Source: Pseudomonas prosekii
GTDB taxonomy: Bacteria; Pseudomonadota; Gammaproteobacteria; Pseudomonadales; Pseudomonadaceae
DNA: 64,000 nt
Reading direction: 5' to 3'
Assembly: GCF_900105155.1 (NCBI RefSeq)
Contig: NZ_LT629762.1
Location: 4,597,501 to 4,661,500 of the forward strand
Shown here piece after piece: positions 30,800 to 41,024 of the stretch. Numbering within the stretch: position 1 is the first letter of the stretch; each line of letters begins with the position of its first letter. A model generated the notes under the pieces. The model was not told the DNA's origin, ran no database searches, and was given only the letters and a program-made list of their open reading frames with translations. The position numbers and the translations under genes were made by a program.

Positions 30800-30879
30800 A
30801 CATTGCGCGGTGCGTTGCAGCGCGGCAAAAACCTGCAGCCCCTGATGTCAAAAGGCTTGCCGGGATTCTCGTGAAGGTG

Positions 30880-30894
30880 GCACGGGCTTTGCGA
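30880..30894 (+). promoter_or_regulatory. sigma-54 promoter of dctA
   Basis: TGGCACGGGCTTTGC matches TGGCACG-N4-TTGC exactly. It lies 129 bp upstream of the dctA start. Sigma-54/DctD control of dctA is established in rhizobia and reported for pseudomonads. Confidence 0.9.
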
Positions 30895-31023
30895 TACAAG
30901 CGGTAGATGCCTGCCGCTGCGCAGCTCGACAAAACAAATCCCTCCAGTGCAGGAGGGTTCGCAATTGAAGTGTCTTGGGCAACAGATGGATGTTGTCATC
31001 GGGCACTCTTGAGGAACTTTGCA

Positions 31024-32358
31024 ATGACGACTCGTCAGCCACTGTACAAATCCCTGTATTTCCAGGTGATCGTTGCCATCATCATCGGCATTCTGATCGG
31101 TCACTTCTATCCGCAGACCGGTGTGGCCCTCAAGCCATTGGGTGACGGGTTCATCAAGCTGATCAAAATGATCATCGCGCCGATTATCTTCTGCACCGTC
31201 GTCAGCGGTATCGCTGGCATGCAGAGCATGAAATCGGTCGGCAAAACCGGCGGCTATGCGCTGCTGTACTTCGAAATCGTCTCGACCATCGCTTTGCTGG
31301 TGGGTCTGGTCGTGGTCAACATCGTGCAGCCGGGCGCCGGCATGCACATCGACGTGACCACCCTGGATGCCTCCAAAGTCGCGCAGTACGTAGCGGCCGG
31401 TGCTGATCAAAGCGTCGTTGGCTTCCTGCTCAACGTGATCCCGAACACCATCGTCGGCGCGTTCGCCACCGGTGACATCCTGCAAGTGCTGATGTTCTCG
31501 GTGATCTTCGGTTTCGCCCTGCATCGCCTCGGTTCGTTCGGTCGGCCGCTGCTGGACCTGATCGATCGCTTCGCCCACGTGATGTTCAACATCATCAACA
31601 TGATCATGAAACTCGCGCCGATCGGTGCCTTCGGTGCCATGGCGTTCACCATCGGTGCCTACGGTGTCGGCTCGCTGGTGCAACTGGGTCAGTTGATGGC
31701 GTGCTTCTACATCACCTGCCTGCTGTTCGTCCTGATCGTGCTGGGCGGTATCGCTCGCGCTCACGGCTTCAGCGTGCTGAAAGTGATTCGCTACATCCGT
31801 GAAGAACTGCTGATCGTGTTGGGTACTTCTTCTTCGGAATCGGTACTGCCGCGCATGCTGATCAAAATGGAGCGTCTGGGCGCACAGAAATCCGTGGTTG
31901 GCCTGGTCATTCCGACCGGTTACTCGTTCAACCTCGACGGCACCGCGATCTACCTGACCATGGCTGCGGTGTTCATTGCCCAGGCAACTGACACGCACAT
32001 GGACATCACGCACCAGATCACTCTGTTGGTGGTGTTGCTGCTGTCCTCCAAAGGCGCGGCTGGCGTGACCGGTTCGGGCTTCATCGTCCTCGCCGCCACC
32101 CTGTCGGCAGTAGGCCACTTGCCGGTTGCCGGTCTGGCGCTGATCCTCGGCATCGACCGCTTCATGTCCGAAGCCCGCGCGCTGACCAACCTGGTCGGTA
32201 ACGCCGTGGCCACGCTGGTTGTGGCCAAGTGGGTCAAGGAACTCGACGTCGACACCTTGAACACCGAGCTGGCCTCGGGCGGTCGTGGTATCTCTGACGA
32301 GCGCGTTGAAGACGACCTGGGCGTGGCTGAAGGCCCAACCCCAAGCAACGTCAAGTAA
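31024..32358 (+). CDS. dctA: C4-dicarboxylate transporter DctA
   Basis: 444 residues from the ATG at 31024 with GAGGAAC upstream. It is a dicarboxylate/amino acid:cation symporter (DAACS family) with the serine-rich [10 protein letters not shown] motif and the [17 protein letters not shown] signature, 8 or so TM helices and a re-entrant region. It imports succinate, fumarate and malate. Upstream are a sigma-54 promoter and two palindromes; downstream is a terminator. Confidence 0.96.
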   Translation: MTTRQPLYKSLYFQVIVAIIIGILIGHFYPQTGVALKPLGDGFIKLIKMIIAPIIFCTVVSGIAGMQSMKSVGKTGGYALLYFEIVSTIALLVGLVVVNIVQPGAGMHIDVTTLDASKVAQYVAAGADQSVVGFLLNVIPNTIVGAFATGDILQVLMFSVIFGFALHRLGSFGRPLLDLIDRFAHVMFNIINMIMKLAPIGAFGAMAFTIGAYGVGSLVQLGQLMACFYITCLLFVLIVLGGIARAHGFSVLKVIRYIREELLIVLGTSSSESVLPRMLIKMERLGAQKSVVGLVIPTGYSFNLDGTAIYLTMAAVFIAQATDTHMDITHQITLLVVLLLSSKGAAGVTGSGFIVLAATLSAVGHLPVAGLALILGIDRFMSEARALTNLVGNAVATLVVAKWVKELDVDTLNTELASGGRGISDERVEDDLGVAEGPTPSNVK

Positions 32359-32388
32359 ACTCAGCTGCACTTAATCTGAGCTGCATTG

Positions 32389-32415
32389 AAAAACCCGCTT
32401 CGGCGGGTTTTTTCA
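32389..32415 (+). terminator. terminator after dctA
   Basis: AAAACCCGC / GCGGGTTTT with a TTCG tetraloop and T tract. Confidence 0.92.
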
Positions 32416-32532
32416 TGCCTGCGATTTGAGCGTAACGGTCACAGTTGCTGACACATCAAGTGATTGCCGCAATGCGATTGCCTGCCTAGGCTCAAGCCAT
32501 TGCATACAAGCCTTCGCAAACGGGGAACATTC

Positions 32533-33714
32533 ATGCTCGGTCCACTGGCATCACTCAAGGTTCTGGATTTCTCGACACTGCTGCCGGGGCCGTTCGCCTC
32601 TTTGTTGCTGGCGGACATGGGCGCCGAAGTGCTACGTATCGAATCGCCGACCCGCGCCGATCTGCTGCGCGTGTTGCCGCCGCACGATCAAGGGGTGTCG
32701 GCCAGCCACGCCTACCTCAACCGCAACAAGCGCAGCCTGGCGCTGGACCTCAAGCAACCGCAAGCGCTGGAGCTGATCAAGCAATTGCTGCAGGACCACG
32801 ACATCCTGCTCGAACAGTTTCGTCCCGGTGTGATGGAGCGGCTGGGCCTGGGTTATGAAGCGCTGAAGGCGATCAACCCGAAGCTGATTTACGTGTCGAT
32901 TACCGGCTACGGCCAGACCGGCCCGTACAAGGAACGCGCCGGCCACGACATCAACTATCTGGCGTTGGCCGGATTGTCGAGCTACACCGGCCGCGCCGAC
33001 AGCGGCCCACTGCCGCTGGGCATGCAAGTGGCGGACATCGCCGGTGGCTCGCTGCACGGCGTGATCGGCCTGCTCGCGGCAGTGATCGCGCGCCAGCACA
33101 GCGGGCAGGGGCAGCATCTGGACGTGAGCATGACCGACTGCGCGTTCAGCCTTAACGCGATGGCTGGCGCCGGTTACCTGGCTTGCGGCGTCGAGCCCGA
33201 GTGCGAAGAGCAGATGCTCAATGGCGGCAGCTTCTACGACTACTACCGCTCGCGCGATGGCCGCTGGATGTCGGTGGGCAGCCTCGAACCGGCGTTCATG
33301 CAGCAACTGTGTTCGGCGCTGGGTCGCCCGGAGCTGGCGGCGCAGGGTTTATCGACTAAACCGGAGCAGCAACAGGCGTTGAAAAATGAGCTGAAAATGG
33401 AATTCGAGAAGCGTGACTTTGCTGAGTTGTGCGCGTTGTTTGCCGGCGTCGATGCGTGTGTCGAACCGGTTCTGAGCGTCGGCGAAGCGTTGCAGCATCC
33501 GCAGTTGCAGGCGCGGGCACTGGTAACGCAAGTGCCGCGCGCGGATGGCTCGACGCAGGCGCAGATGGCGTGTCCGCTGAAATTTTCCGAAGGCTTGCCG
33601 GCGCCACGCTTTATCGGCGCGGCGATCGGTGAGCATACGGATCAGGTGTTGGCGGAACTGGGGTTGAGTGTGCAGCGGATTGAGCAATTGCGGCGTGCCA
33701 AGGTGATCGCGTAG
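32533..33714 (+). CDS. CaiB/BaiF family CoA transferase
   Basis: 393 residues from the ATG at 32533, after GGGGAAC. Type III CoA-transferase features: N-terminal LKVLDFSTLLPGPFASLLLADMGAEVLRIE, RNKRSLALDLK, and the catalytic Asp in MQVADIAGGSLHG. The family transfers CoA between carboxylic acids, such as carnitine, formyl or acyl donors; some members act as racemases. The substrate is not predictable. It stands alone as a transcription unit after the dctA terminator. Confidence 0.9.
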   Translation: MLGPLASLKVLDFSTLLPGPFASLLLADMGAEVLRIESPTRADLLRVLPPHDQGVSASHAYLNRNKRSLALDLKQPQALELIKQLLQDHDILLEQFRPGVMERLGLGYEALKAINPKLIYVSITGYGQTGPYKERAGHDINYLALAGLSSYTGRADSGPLPLGMQVADIAGGSLHGVIGLLAAVIARQHSGQGQHLDVSMTDCAFSLNAMAGAGYLACGVEPECEEQMLNGGSFYDYYRSRDGRWMSVGSLEPAFMQQLCSALGRPELAAQGLSTKPEQQQALKNELKMEFEKRDFAELCALFAGVDACVEPVLSVGEALQHPQLQARALVTQVPRADGSTQAQMACPLKFSEGLPAPRFIGAAIGEHTDQVLAELGLSVQRIEQLRRAKVIA

Positions 33715-33730
33715 CGCCTACCCAGACGCC

Positions 33731-33809
33731 ATCGCGAGCAAGCTCGCTCCCACATGGGGCTGAGTCGCGCCGATTATCCCCTGTGGGAGCGAGCTTGCTC
33801 GCGATGAGG
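33731..33809. repeat. REP inverted pair, CGCGAGCAAGCTCGCTCCCACA family
   Basis: CATCGCGAGCAAGCTCGCTC and the reverse GAGCGAGCTTGCTCGCGATG are separated by about 30 bp, making a compact REPIN of about 79 bp between convergent genes. Confidence 0.9.
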
Positions 33810-33833
33810 CCGGCATGCACACAAAAATCTGAC

Positions 33834-34328
33834 TTACTCGACACGCATCTCGCCGCTGAACACCAATGTGCTGCGGCAGCGCCGGCACAGATAACGCCGA
33901 CCCTGGCGCACCAGGCTATGGCGCTGCGCCGAAAACGGGAAATCGCTGTCGGCGCACGGGCACTTGTAGATGTATCGCGTCACGCTGCGGCGTTTCACGT
34001 CATAGGTGTGGCAACGATTCGGCGGCAGTTCGTAAACGCCGCGCATGATCAGTTGCCATTCTTCGCCGTGCGGCTGAATGCGATCGCCAAACAATTGATG
34101 CGCGATCAGGTGCGCGACCTCGTGGGCCACGGTTTGCTTGAGGAAATCTTCGCTGTTTTCCCGGTACAACTGCGGGTTGAAACGCAGCAGGTTCTCGTGC
34201 AAATGCGCGACACCGGCCTTTTGCCCACGCAGCTTGAGGCTCACCACGGGGCGTTTGAAAGTTCGTTTGAAAAAGGATTCGGCTTGTTGGTAACAGTCTT
34301 CGACGCGGGTATTGAGTTGCTCGGGCAT
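33834..34328 (-). CDS. sprT: SprT family zinc metalloprotein
   Basis: 164 residues. The metalloprotease-like zinc motif HEVAHLIAHQLFG is near residues 70-82, with a C-terminal zinc ribbon (YKCPCADSDF, YLCRRCRSTL). The length matches bacterial SprT (about 165). Bacterial function is unclear; the eukaryotic Spartan relatives act on DNA-protein crosslinks. Confidence 0.92.
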   Translation of the reverse strand: MPEQLNTRVEDCYQQAESFFKRTFKRPVVSLKLRGQKAGVAHLHENLLRFNPQLYRENSEDFLKQTVAHEVAHLIAHQLFGDRIQPHGEEWQLIMRGVYELPPNRCHTYDVKRRSVTRYIYKCPCADSDFPFSAQRHSLVRQGRRYLCRRCRSTLVFSGEMRVE

Positions 34329-34434
34329 GCTTGATGGGTCTCCAGAGGCGTCGAGTATGCCGCAACCCTCGGGACTTGCGAATCAGTCAGGCGCCGAATG
34401 GTCGTTGTCCCGGGCGTTTTGCGCCAGCCATTAA

Positions 34435-34455
34435 AAGGCCGCCCGGTGGCGGCCT
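34435..34455 (-). terminator. terminator after the YIP1-family gene
   Basis: On the minus strand AGGCCGCC / GGCGGCCT with an ACCG loop is followed by TTTT. Confidence 0.75.
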
Positions 34456-34510
34456 GTGTTGGCAGATCTTGGTCTGTTGGTCTAGTGCCGTGGCCATTCC
34501 TGGCTGATGG

Positions 34511-35113
34511 CTAATTGGTATAGACCGGCCCCACGCCGAGTCCCCAGACGATCACGGTAAACGCCATGATGGCCACCAGCACCACCAGGCCGACGGCAAG
34601 CACTGAACTGGAAAACAGAAAACCCTCGTCCGATGGAATGTTCATGAACGTCGGCAACCCTACATACAGCAGGTACACCGTGTAGCAAATGGCAGCCGTG
34701 CCGACGACCATTCCCAGCCACATATGCGGATACAACGCCGCCAATCCGCCGATGAACAGCGGTGTCGCCGTGTAAGTGGCGAAGGCAACGCAACGGGCCA
34801 GGCTCGGATTGGCGTCATACGTGCGAGCCATCCAGTGCACAAATGCGCCCATCACCGCCACGCCGCCGAGCATCGCCAGGTAAGACATGATCGTCATCCA
34901 CAGCGCGCTTTCCTGAGTCAGCATCACCGGCGCCCGATTGCCGATGACCCAGCCGACCTGCGTGGTACCGATAAACGCCGAGACCGCCGGGATCGCCGCC
35001 AGGATCAGCGTGTGGGTGAGGTACATGTGGCTGATGCTTTCCTCCTGGTCGCCACGGATTTCTTTCCATTCCTGGTCGGGGTGGGTGAAGAGCCCCACTA
35101 CGTGATGGATCAT
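34511..35113 (-). CDS. YIP1 family inner-membrane protein
   Basis: 200 residues from the ATG at 35113, preceded by GAGGAG; an ATG 27 bp upstream has weaker support. The N-terminal motif [19 protein letters not shown], then five hydrophobic segments, for example [19 protein letters not shown] and [20 protein letters not shown]. This is the Yip1-domain pattern common in Pseudomonas. Function unknown. The 449 bp between this gene and ttcA contain a REPIN and no other feature that I can see. Confidence 0.85.
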   Translation of the reverse strand: MIHHVVGLFTHPDQEWKEIRGDQEESISHMYLTHTLILAAIPAVSAFIGTTQVGWVIGNRAPVMLTQESALWMTIMSYLAMLGGVAVMGAFVHWMARTYDANPSLARCVAFATYTATPLFIGGLAALYPHMWLGMVVGTAAICYTVYLLYVGLPTFMNIPSDEGFLFSSSVLAVGLVVLVAIMAFTVIVWGLGVGPVYTN

Positions 35114-35333
35114 GCCAGTCACTCCTCTTGTTATTACCATCGCCCCCCAGCGGAGCGCCTACGGGCCAAAGTGGCCAAGTAAGGAAAGGTCTGAATACGT
35201 GTGCGACCTTATGTCGGAGTATAGAAAGGTCTGCACGCCACGGGTTGCGGGGCTTTAGAGCAAATCGCGCTGTAAAGATCGCTGTTAATCGCCGGCAGGT
35301 CTGTGCATTAACACTTCAGCAGCACCGCAAACC

Positions 35334-35466
35334 TGTAGCAGCTGGCGAAGCCTGCGTTCGGCGACGAAGTCGTCGTAAAACCAGCCGCCTCGGTGTATCA
35401 GTCGTATCGCGTGTACCGGATCAGCGACGACTGCGTCGCCGAACGCAGGCTTCGCCAGCTGCTACA
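35334..35466. repeat. REPIN copy 2 of the TGTAGCAGCTGGCGAAGCC family
   Basis: The 133-bp unit has arms identical to copies 1 and 4. Its spacer is partly inverted relative to the others: it reads CGCCTCGGTGTATCAG, the complement of the CTGATACACCGAGGCGG in copy 3. Confidence 0.9.
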
Positions 35467-35562
35467 TGGGAGGGGGAGGGTTGCGGTAATCGGCAGCCCT
35501 TCGCCCATGCTGGATTTTTGCGTAAAATGCTGGCCTTTCGTCACACCTCACGGATTCGTTGC

Positions 35563-36387
35563 ATGGGCACTCTCACGGTCAACCAGAACAAATTGCAAAA
35601 GCGCCTTCGCCGCCAGGCCGGTGAGGCTGTTGCCGATTTCAACATGATTGAAGACGGCGACAAGGTCATGGTCTGCCTGTCCGGTGGCAAGGACAGTTAC
35701 ACCATGCTCGACGTGCTGATGCACTTTCAGAAGGTCGCGCCGATCAAGTTCGACATCGTCGCCGTGAACATGGACCAGAAGCAGCCGGGTTTCCCCGAGC
35801 ACGTATTGCCGGCCTACCTGAAATCGCTGGGCGTCGAGTATCACATCGTCGAAAAAGACACGTACTCGGTGGTCAAGGAATTGATCCCGGAAGGCAAGAC
35901 CACGTGTTCGCTGTGTTCACGCCTGCGTCGCGGCACGCTGTACACCTTCGCCGACGAAATCGGCGCAACCAAAATGGCCCTCGGTCACCATCGCGACGAC
36001 ATCGTCGAAACGTTTTTCCTCAACATGTTTTTCAACGGTTCGCTCAAAGCCATGCCGCCGAAGCTGCGCGCCGACGATGGCCGCAACGTGGTGATCCGGC
36101 CACTGGCTTACTGCAACGAAAAAGACATCCAGGCCTACTCGGACCTCAAGCAATTCCCGATCATCCCGTGCAACCTCTGCGGCTCGCAGGAGAACCTGCA
36201 ACGCCAGGTGGTCAAGGACATGTTGCAAGAATGGGAACGCAAGACCCCGGGCCGCGTCGAAAGCATATTCCGCAGTTTGCAGAATGTGCAGCCGTCGCAA
36301 TTGGCGGACCGCAACCTGTTCGACTTCGGCAGTTTGAAGATCGACGAAAGCGCCGCGTCGCGCTTCGTCAACGTCGTCAACCTCTGA
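35563..36387 (+). CDS. ttcA: tRNA 2-thiocytidine(32) synthetase TtcA
   Basis: 274 residues from the ATG at 35563. PP-loop motif [12 protein letters not shown] near residues 40-51. Two CxxC pairs bind the Fe-S cluster: [10 protein letters not shown] and CNLCGSQE. It thiolates C32 of some tRNAs. The long upstream open frame runs through the REPIN and was not used. A REP pair follows the gene. Confidence 0.95.
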   Translation: MGTLTVNQNKLQKRLRRQAGEAVADFNMIEDGDKVMVCLSGGKDSYTMLDVLMHFQKVAPIKFDIVAVNMDQKQPGFPEHVLPAYLKSLGVEYHIVEKDTYSVVKELIPEGKTTCSLCSRLRRGTLYTFADEIGATKMALGHHRDDIVETFFLNMFFNGSLKAMPPKLRADDGRNVVIRPLAYCNEKDIQAYSDLKQFPIIPCNLCGSQENLQRQVVKDMLQEWERKTPGRVESIFRSLQNVQPSQLADRNLFDFGSLKIDESAASRFVNVVNL

Positions 36388-36411
36388 ACAACATTGTTCG
36401 GGAGCGGGCCC

Positions 36412-36524
36412 TGTGGCGAGGGGGCTTGCCCCCGTTGGGCTGCGAAGCGGCCGCAAAATCGCCGCGTTGTCGGAGATTTTGTGAGTGCTACGCACTCAAA
36501 CGGGGGCAAACCCCCTCGCCACAG
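36412..36524. repeat. REP inverted pair, TGTGGCGAGGGGGCTTGCC family, copy 2
   Basis: TGTGGCGAGGGGGCTTGCCCCCGTT, with a right arm AACGGGGGCAAACCCCCTCG, flank a spacer of about 60 bp. Same family as 25723-25836. Confidence 0.88.
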
Positions 36525-36570
36525 CTCGCGCGCTCCCACGGTTTTTATATTTCAATCCTCAGGAGAGGGC

Positions 36571-37245
36571 ATGCGCGATTACAAGTGGCTACACGAGTAC
36601 TGTCTGAACCGTTTTGGTTCAGCGGCTGAACTGGAAGCCCATCTGCCGGTACCCAAGACCCCGGCACAATTGCGCAAGATCAGCGACGACCGTTACCTCT
36701 CGACCATGGCGCTGCGCGTTTTCCGCGCCGGGCTCAAGCACAGTCTGGTGGACGCCAAGTGGCCGTCTTTCGAAGAAGTGTTTTTCAGGTTCGACCCGGA
36801 AAAAGTCGTGCTGATGAGCGCCGAGCACCTCGAACGCCTGATGCAGGACGCGCGGATCATCCGCCACTTGGGCAAGCTCAAAAGCGTGCCGCGCAATGCG
36901 CAGTTCATTCTCGATGTGACGCACGAGAAGGGCAGCTTCGGCGAACTGATCGCCGAGTGGCCGGTGACCGATATTGTCGGGTTGTGGACCTTCCTGAAAA
37001 AGCGCGGCCATCAACTCGGCGGGCTGTCGGCACCGCGGTTTTTGCGCATGGTCGGCAAGGACACGTTTGTGCCGAGCTACGACGTGGTCGCGGGACTGAA
37101 TGCGCAGAAGATCGTCGACAAAGTGCCGACCAGCCAGCGTGATCTGGCGTTGGTGCAAGACGTGTTCAACCAGTGGCATGAACAGAGCGGCGGGCGGCCG
37201 ATGAGCCAGATATCGATGATGCTGGCGTATACGGTCAACCACTGA
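36571..37245 (+). CDS. DNA-3-methyladenine glycosylase I family protein
   Basis: 224 residues from the ATG at 36571 with AGGAGAGGG upstream. It resembles the Tag/HhH-GPD type I family (FEEVFFRFDPEKVVLMS, RIIRHLGKLKSVPRNAQFIL) but lacks the canonical zinc-binding Tag N terminus and is longer than Tag (about 187). I take it as the divergent Tag-like subgroup common in pseudomonads. Catalysis is inferred from the family only. Confidence 0.75.
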   Translation: MRDYKWLHEYCLNRFGSAAELEAHLPVPKTPAQLRKISDDRYLSTMALRVFRAGLKHSLVDAKWPSFEEVFFRFDPEKVVLMSAEHLERLMQDARIIRHLGKLKSVPRNAQFILDVTHEKGSFGELIAEWPVTDIVGLWTFLKKRGHQLGGLSAPRFLRMVGKDTFVPSYDVVAGLNAQKIVDKVPTSQRDLALVQDVFNQWHEQSGGRPMSQISMMLAYTVNH

Positions 37246-37259
37246 GACCGAGTTGCCTG

Positions 37260-37342
37260 CATCGCGAGCAAGCTCGCTTCCACATTGGATTTGTGTCGTT
37301 CACAAATCCCCTGTAGGAGCGAGGCTTGCCCGCGAAGGCGTC
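37260..37342. repeat. two unlike REP elements side by side
   Basis: CATCGCGAGCAAGCTCGCTTCCACAT (37260-37285) belongs to one family and TGTAGGAGCGAGGCTTGCCCGCGAAGGCG (37312-37342) to another. They face each other like the arms of a REPIN but come from different families. Confidence 0.85.
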
Positions 37343-37345
37343 AGA

Positions 37346-37771
37346 TCAGCCAACCGAGATTTCGCCCTCGCCAGCCAGCTTGCGATTCAACTGAAACCGC
37401 CACCGCACATACAGCAACGCCGAACAAAACACTGCCAGGCTCGCGCCCATTTCCAGCAGGCCGAACAACTGCCGGTTCGGGTCATACGCGGCCAATGCGC
37501 CTTTGATGAAATACAGATTCACCACAAAACACATCCACGAATGCCCACGCGCGCTGCCGACGATCATCCCCGGCGCCAGCAACAGCAGCGGCACCAGCTC
37601 GATCAGCAGAATCACCCACGGTCGCGCGCCGTGCAGGTCGGCGACCAGCAAGTAATAACCGCAGAGCAAACCCACCAGGGCAAAAAAGCACAGCAGGCTG
37701 ATCACGCGCATCGCCCGCACGCGCGGTTCGAGCCATTCGATCGACGGCAGAATTTTCGGCTTCCTGGCCAT
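37346..37771 (-). CDS. DUF2069 family membrane protein
   Basis: 141 residues from the ATG at 37771, one base after the stop of the preceding wrbA-like gene. It contains about four TM helices (VISLLCFFALVGLLCGYYLLV, VILLIELVPLLLLAPGMIVGS, MCFVVNLYFIKGALAA, ASLAVFCSALLYVRW). The family is small and uncharacterised. It is the last gene of the arsC-wrbA operon. Confidence 0.85.
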   Translation of the reverse strand: MARKPKILPSIEWLEPRVRAMRVISLLCFFALVGLLCGYYLLVADLHGARPWVILLIELVPLLLLAPGMIVGSARGHSWMCFVVNLYFIKGALAAYDPNRQLFGLLEMGASLAVFCSALLYVRWRFQLNRKLAGEGEISVG

Positions 37772-37772
37772 C

Positions 37773-38719
<947 letters not shown>

Positions 38720-38833
38720 GTGCGGGTCGCATCTTGCGTAATGTGGCGGTTATTCTAACTGTGCAGCGCGCAATCCAGAACCTCGGGAGGCGATGGGTCG
38801 CAGGCGCATTCAATTTTGAACAAGGAAAACCAC

Positions 38834-39301
38834 ATGACAAGGCGATTGGCAGCGGCATTGGCGATCATCGGCGCGTTGATGCTGGGGGGCTGCGGTAACG
38901 ACTACGGGATTGACCAGGACGGTCAGAAAGTCGCGTCCGGGCGACTCGATAAACAATGGCTGGTGGTCAATTACTGGGCCGAATGGTGCGGACCGTGTCG
39001 TACCGAGATCCCGGAATTGAACACTTTGGCTGAAGAATTGAAGAGCAAGAAGATCGGCGTGTTCGGGGTCAACTTCGACAATGTGCAGGGCGAAGAGCTG
39101 AAGAGCGCCAGCGACAAACTCGGGATCAAGTTCACGGTGCTGGCGCAGGACCCGGCGGAGGTTTTCGATTTGCCACGCAGCGAAGCGCTGCCGGTGACGT
39201 ACATCATCGACAACCAGGGCAAAGTACGCGAACAGCTGATGGGCGAGCAGACAGCGGCGGGGGTGATGGCAAAACTTGAAGAGTTGAAAGCGACGAACTG
39301 A
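38834..39301 (+). CDS. TlpA-like thioredoxin-fold lipoprotein
   Basis: 155 residues from the ATG at 38834, after AAGGA. A lipobox signal (ALMLGGC, Cys about residue 20) and a thioredoxin fold with active-site CGPC in WAEWCGPCRTE, and cis-Pro in ALPVTYII. It is probably a membrane-anchored periplasmic disulfide reductase. Its last codons (LEELKATN) form the start of the tandem array downstream, so the 3' end of the gene is the parent of the repeat. Confidence 0.93.
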   Translation: MTRRLAAALAIIGALMLGGCGNDYGIDQDGQKVASGRLDKQWLVVNYWAEWCGPCRTEIPELNTLAEELKSKKIGVFGVNFDNVQGEELKSASDKLGIKFTVLAQDPAEVFDLPRSEALPVTYIIDNQGKVREQLMGEQTAAGVMAKLEELKATN

Positions 39302-40080
39302 GCAGGACTGAAATGGGTGTTGATCCTTGGATCCAGCCCCTCACCCCAGCCCTCTCCCCACAGGGGAGAGGGGGAAAGGGGGCAGACCGCATGCTTTTCA
39401 ACTCCTGAGTTCGACTCGGTTTTCAGGGACTTGAAGAGTTGAAAGCGACGAACTGAGCAGGACTGAAATGGGTGTTGATCCCTGGATCCAGCCCCTCACC
39501 CCAGCCCTCTCCCCACAGGGGAGAGGGGGAAAGGGAGCAGACCGCATGCTTTTCAAACCCTGAGTTCGGCTCGGTTTTCAGGGACTTGAAGAGTTGAAAG
39601 CGACGAACTGAGCAGGACTGAAATGGGTGTTGATCGTTGGATCCAGCCCCTCACCCCAGCCCTCTCCCCACAGGGGAGAGGGGGGAAAGGGAGCAGACCG
39701 CATGCTTTTCAAATCCTGAGTTCGGCTCGGTTTTCAGGGACTTGAAGAGTTGAAAGCGACGAACTGAGCAGGACTGAAATGGGTGTTGATCGTTGGATCC
39801 AGCCCCTCACCCCAGCCCTCTCCCCACAGGGGAGAGGGGGAAAGGGAGCAGACCGCATGCTTTCCAAATCCTGAGTTCGACTCGGTTTTCCAGGTCGATG
39901 TAGCTCCAAAAGCAACTCAGTCAGTCCCCTCTCCCCACAGTGGAGAAGGGGAAAGGGAGCAGACCGCATGCTTTCCAAATCCTGAGTTCGACTCGGTTTT
40001 CCAGGTCGATGTAGCTCCAAGAGCAACTCAGTCAGTCCCCTCTACCCTCTGGGGAGAGGGTTAGGGTGAGGGGTGGATCT
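39275..40080 (+). repeat. tandem array: four 155-156 bp units followed by two 111-bp-spaced derivatives
   Basis: Units start at 39275, 39430, 39585 and 39741, each beginning CTTGAAGAGTTGAAAGCGAC, which is the 3' coding end of the lipoprotein gene. Each unit contains a CCCTCTCCCC-ACA-GGGGAGAGGG hairpin and a GGTTTTCAGGGA-like end. A second section (from about 39846) repeats at 111 bp with AACTCAGTCAGTCCCCT. Copies differ by a few substitutions. The 807-bp gap before the next gene is occupied by this array and contains no convincing gene. Confidence 0.93.
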
Positions 40081-40108
40081 GGCTGACGGAACACACTCGA
40101 ACAGCCAA

Positions 40109-40513
40109 TCAACCCTCTTCAAGCCACCAGCGCAGCGGCTTGCCTTCGGCGGGCCAGAAGCGCATCTGGTCGATCGGCGAGATGTCCCAGCGCTGCACGT
40201 TTTCCAGCGCTTGCAGGAAGCGTTTTTCCTGCTCCATCAGCGCTGGCGCGCAGAGTTTGCGGGTGCTGCCGATTTTGCCGAAACTCAGCTTGTCGCCGTC
40301 CTGCGTGTACGGTGCGAACCAATGGTTGCAGCCGCCGTTACCGTAGGCGCGACCGTCGTCGCCCAGGGTAATGGTCAAGTGGCTGTAATCCATCAATGGC
40401 CGTTCGCCGATCCATTCCAGAATGTAGCTGCGGTTGTGTTGCAGTTGAACCGGTTCGGCGGCGCAGCCCATCAGGCTGGCGCCGACCATCGCCGCCAGAG
40501 CCAAACGTTTCAT
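40109..40513 (-). CDS. META/HslJ-domain lipoprotein
   Basis: 134 residues from the ATG at 40513. Signal with lipobox (ALAAMVGASLMGC, Cys about 17). The META domain has YILEWIGERPL, LGDDGRAYGNGGCNHWFAPY, the typical GxxGCNxxxxxY signature, and KLSFGKIGSTRKLC. HslJ relatives are linked to heat shock or antibiotic tolerance; function is not established. It overlaps the preceding gene by one base. A longer upstream frame would cover the preceding gene and was rejected. Confidence 0.88.
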   Translation of the reverse strand: MKRLALAAMVGASLMGCAAEPVQLQHNRSYILEWIGERPLMDYSHLTITLGDDGRAYGNGGCNHWFAPYTQDGDKLSFGKIGSTRKLCAPALMEQEKRFLQALENVQRWDISPIDQMRFWPAEGKPLRWWLEEG

Positions 40514-40947
40514 CACGCGGGCTCCTGACATTTCGGACACAGGTGTTTGTCGCCAACGGTGGACCAGCCCAACTCGGCAATCCGCGCGGTGGCGGCAGGC
40601 TTTTCGGCCTTGTTGCCGAGCTTGGCGTCGACCGCGAACTCGAAGCTCAGTTCTTTGGCGCAGCTGTCGCAGTTGACCTTCCACGTATGGATCGCCAGTT
40701 CGCCGAACACCGGACCACTGGCCACCGCGACCCATTGGCCGGGCGGGTTGATCAAGTGGCGAACGGTTTCGACGGTCAGGCGCATGGACAAGTCCTTGGC
40801 ACCTTTGAGGGTGACGACCAGCACGTCATTGTTGCGAATCGAGCCGCCATTGCCGGTGACTTGATAACGCCCCGGCACCAGGGCGCGGCATTCGGTCAGG
40901 GTGTGCTGCGGGTTCATCAGGTTGTAGCGGAAATCGTGTTCGACCAT
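40513..40947 (-). CDS. conserved hypothetical protein with two CxxC pairs
   Basis: 144 residues from the ATG at 40947, supported by GGAGG. It has a beta-rich N-terminal part (CRALVPGRYQVTGNGGS), a CDSC pair near residue 98 and a terminal LCPKCQEPA. The pairs are far apart but could make one zinc ribbon. I do not recognise the family. It overlaps the META lipoprotein gene, so the two are co-transcribed. Confidence 0.7.
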   Translation of the reverse strand: MVEHDFRYNLMNPQHTLTECRALVPGRYQVTGNGGSIRNNDVLVVTLKGAKDLSMRLTVETVRHLINPPGQWVAVASGPVFGELAIHTWKVNCDSCAKELSFEFAVDAKLGNKAEKPAATARIAELGWSTVGDKHLCPKCQEPA

Positions 40948-41024
40948 GGGTCCTCCAAATATGCGCGGTATGCTAGCACGGGCATCGGCGCAGCATGGCG
41001 CGGGCGTGTGACCTTCGATCAGGT

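Noticed and set aside
30523..32370. 615-codon minus-strand frame covering dctA
   Set aside because: DctA is unmistakable on the plus strand; the frame is a codon-bias shadow and runs across the promoter region too.
35128..35562. Upstream extension of the ttcA frame
   Set aside because: It would translate a REPIN and lies before the conserved TtcA N terminus; the ATG at 35563 is the natural start.
39275..40080. Tandem array considered as a CRISPR
   Set aside because: Units are about 155 and 111 bp with no short direct repeats or unique spacers, and no cas genes are nearby. It is a simple tandem expansion.
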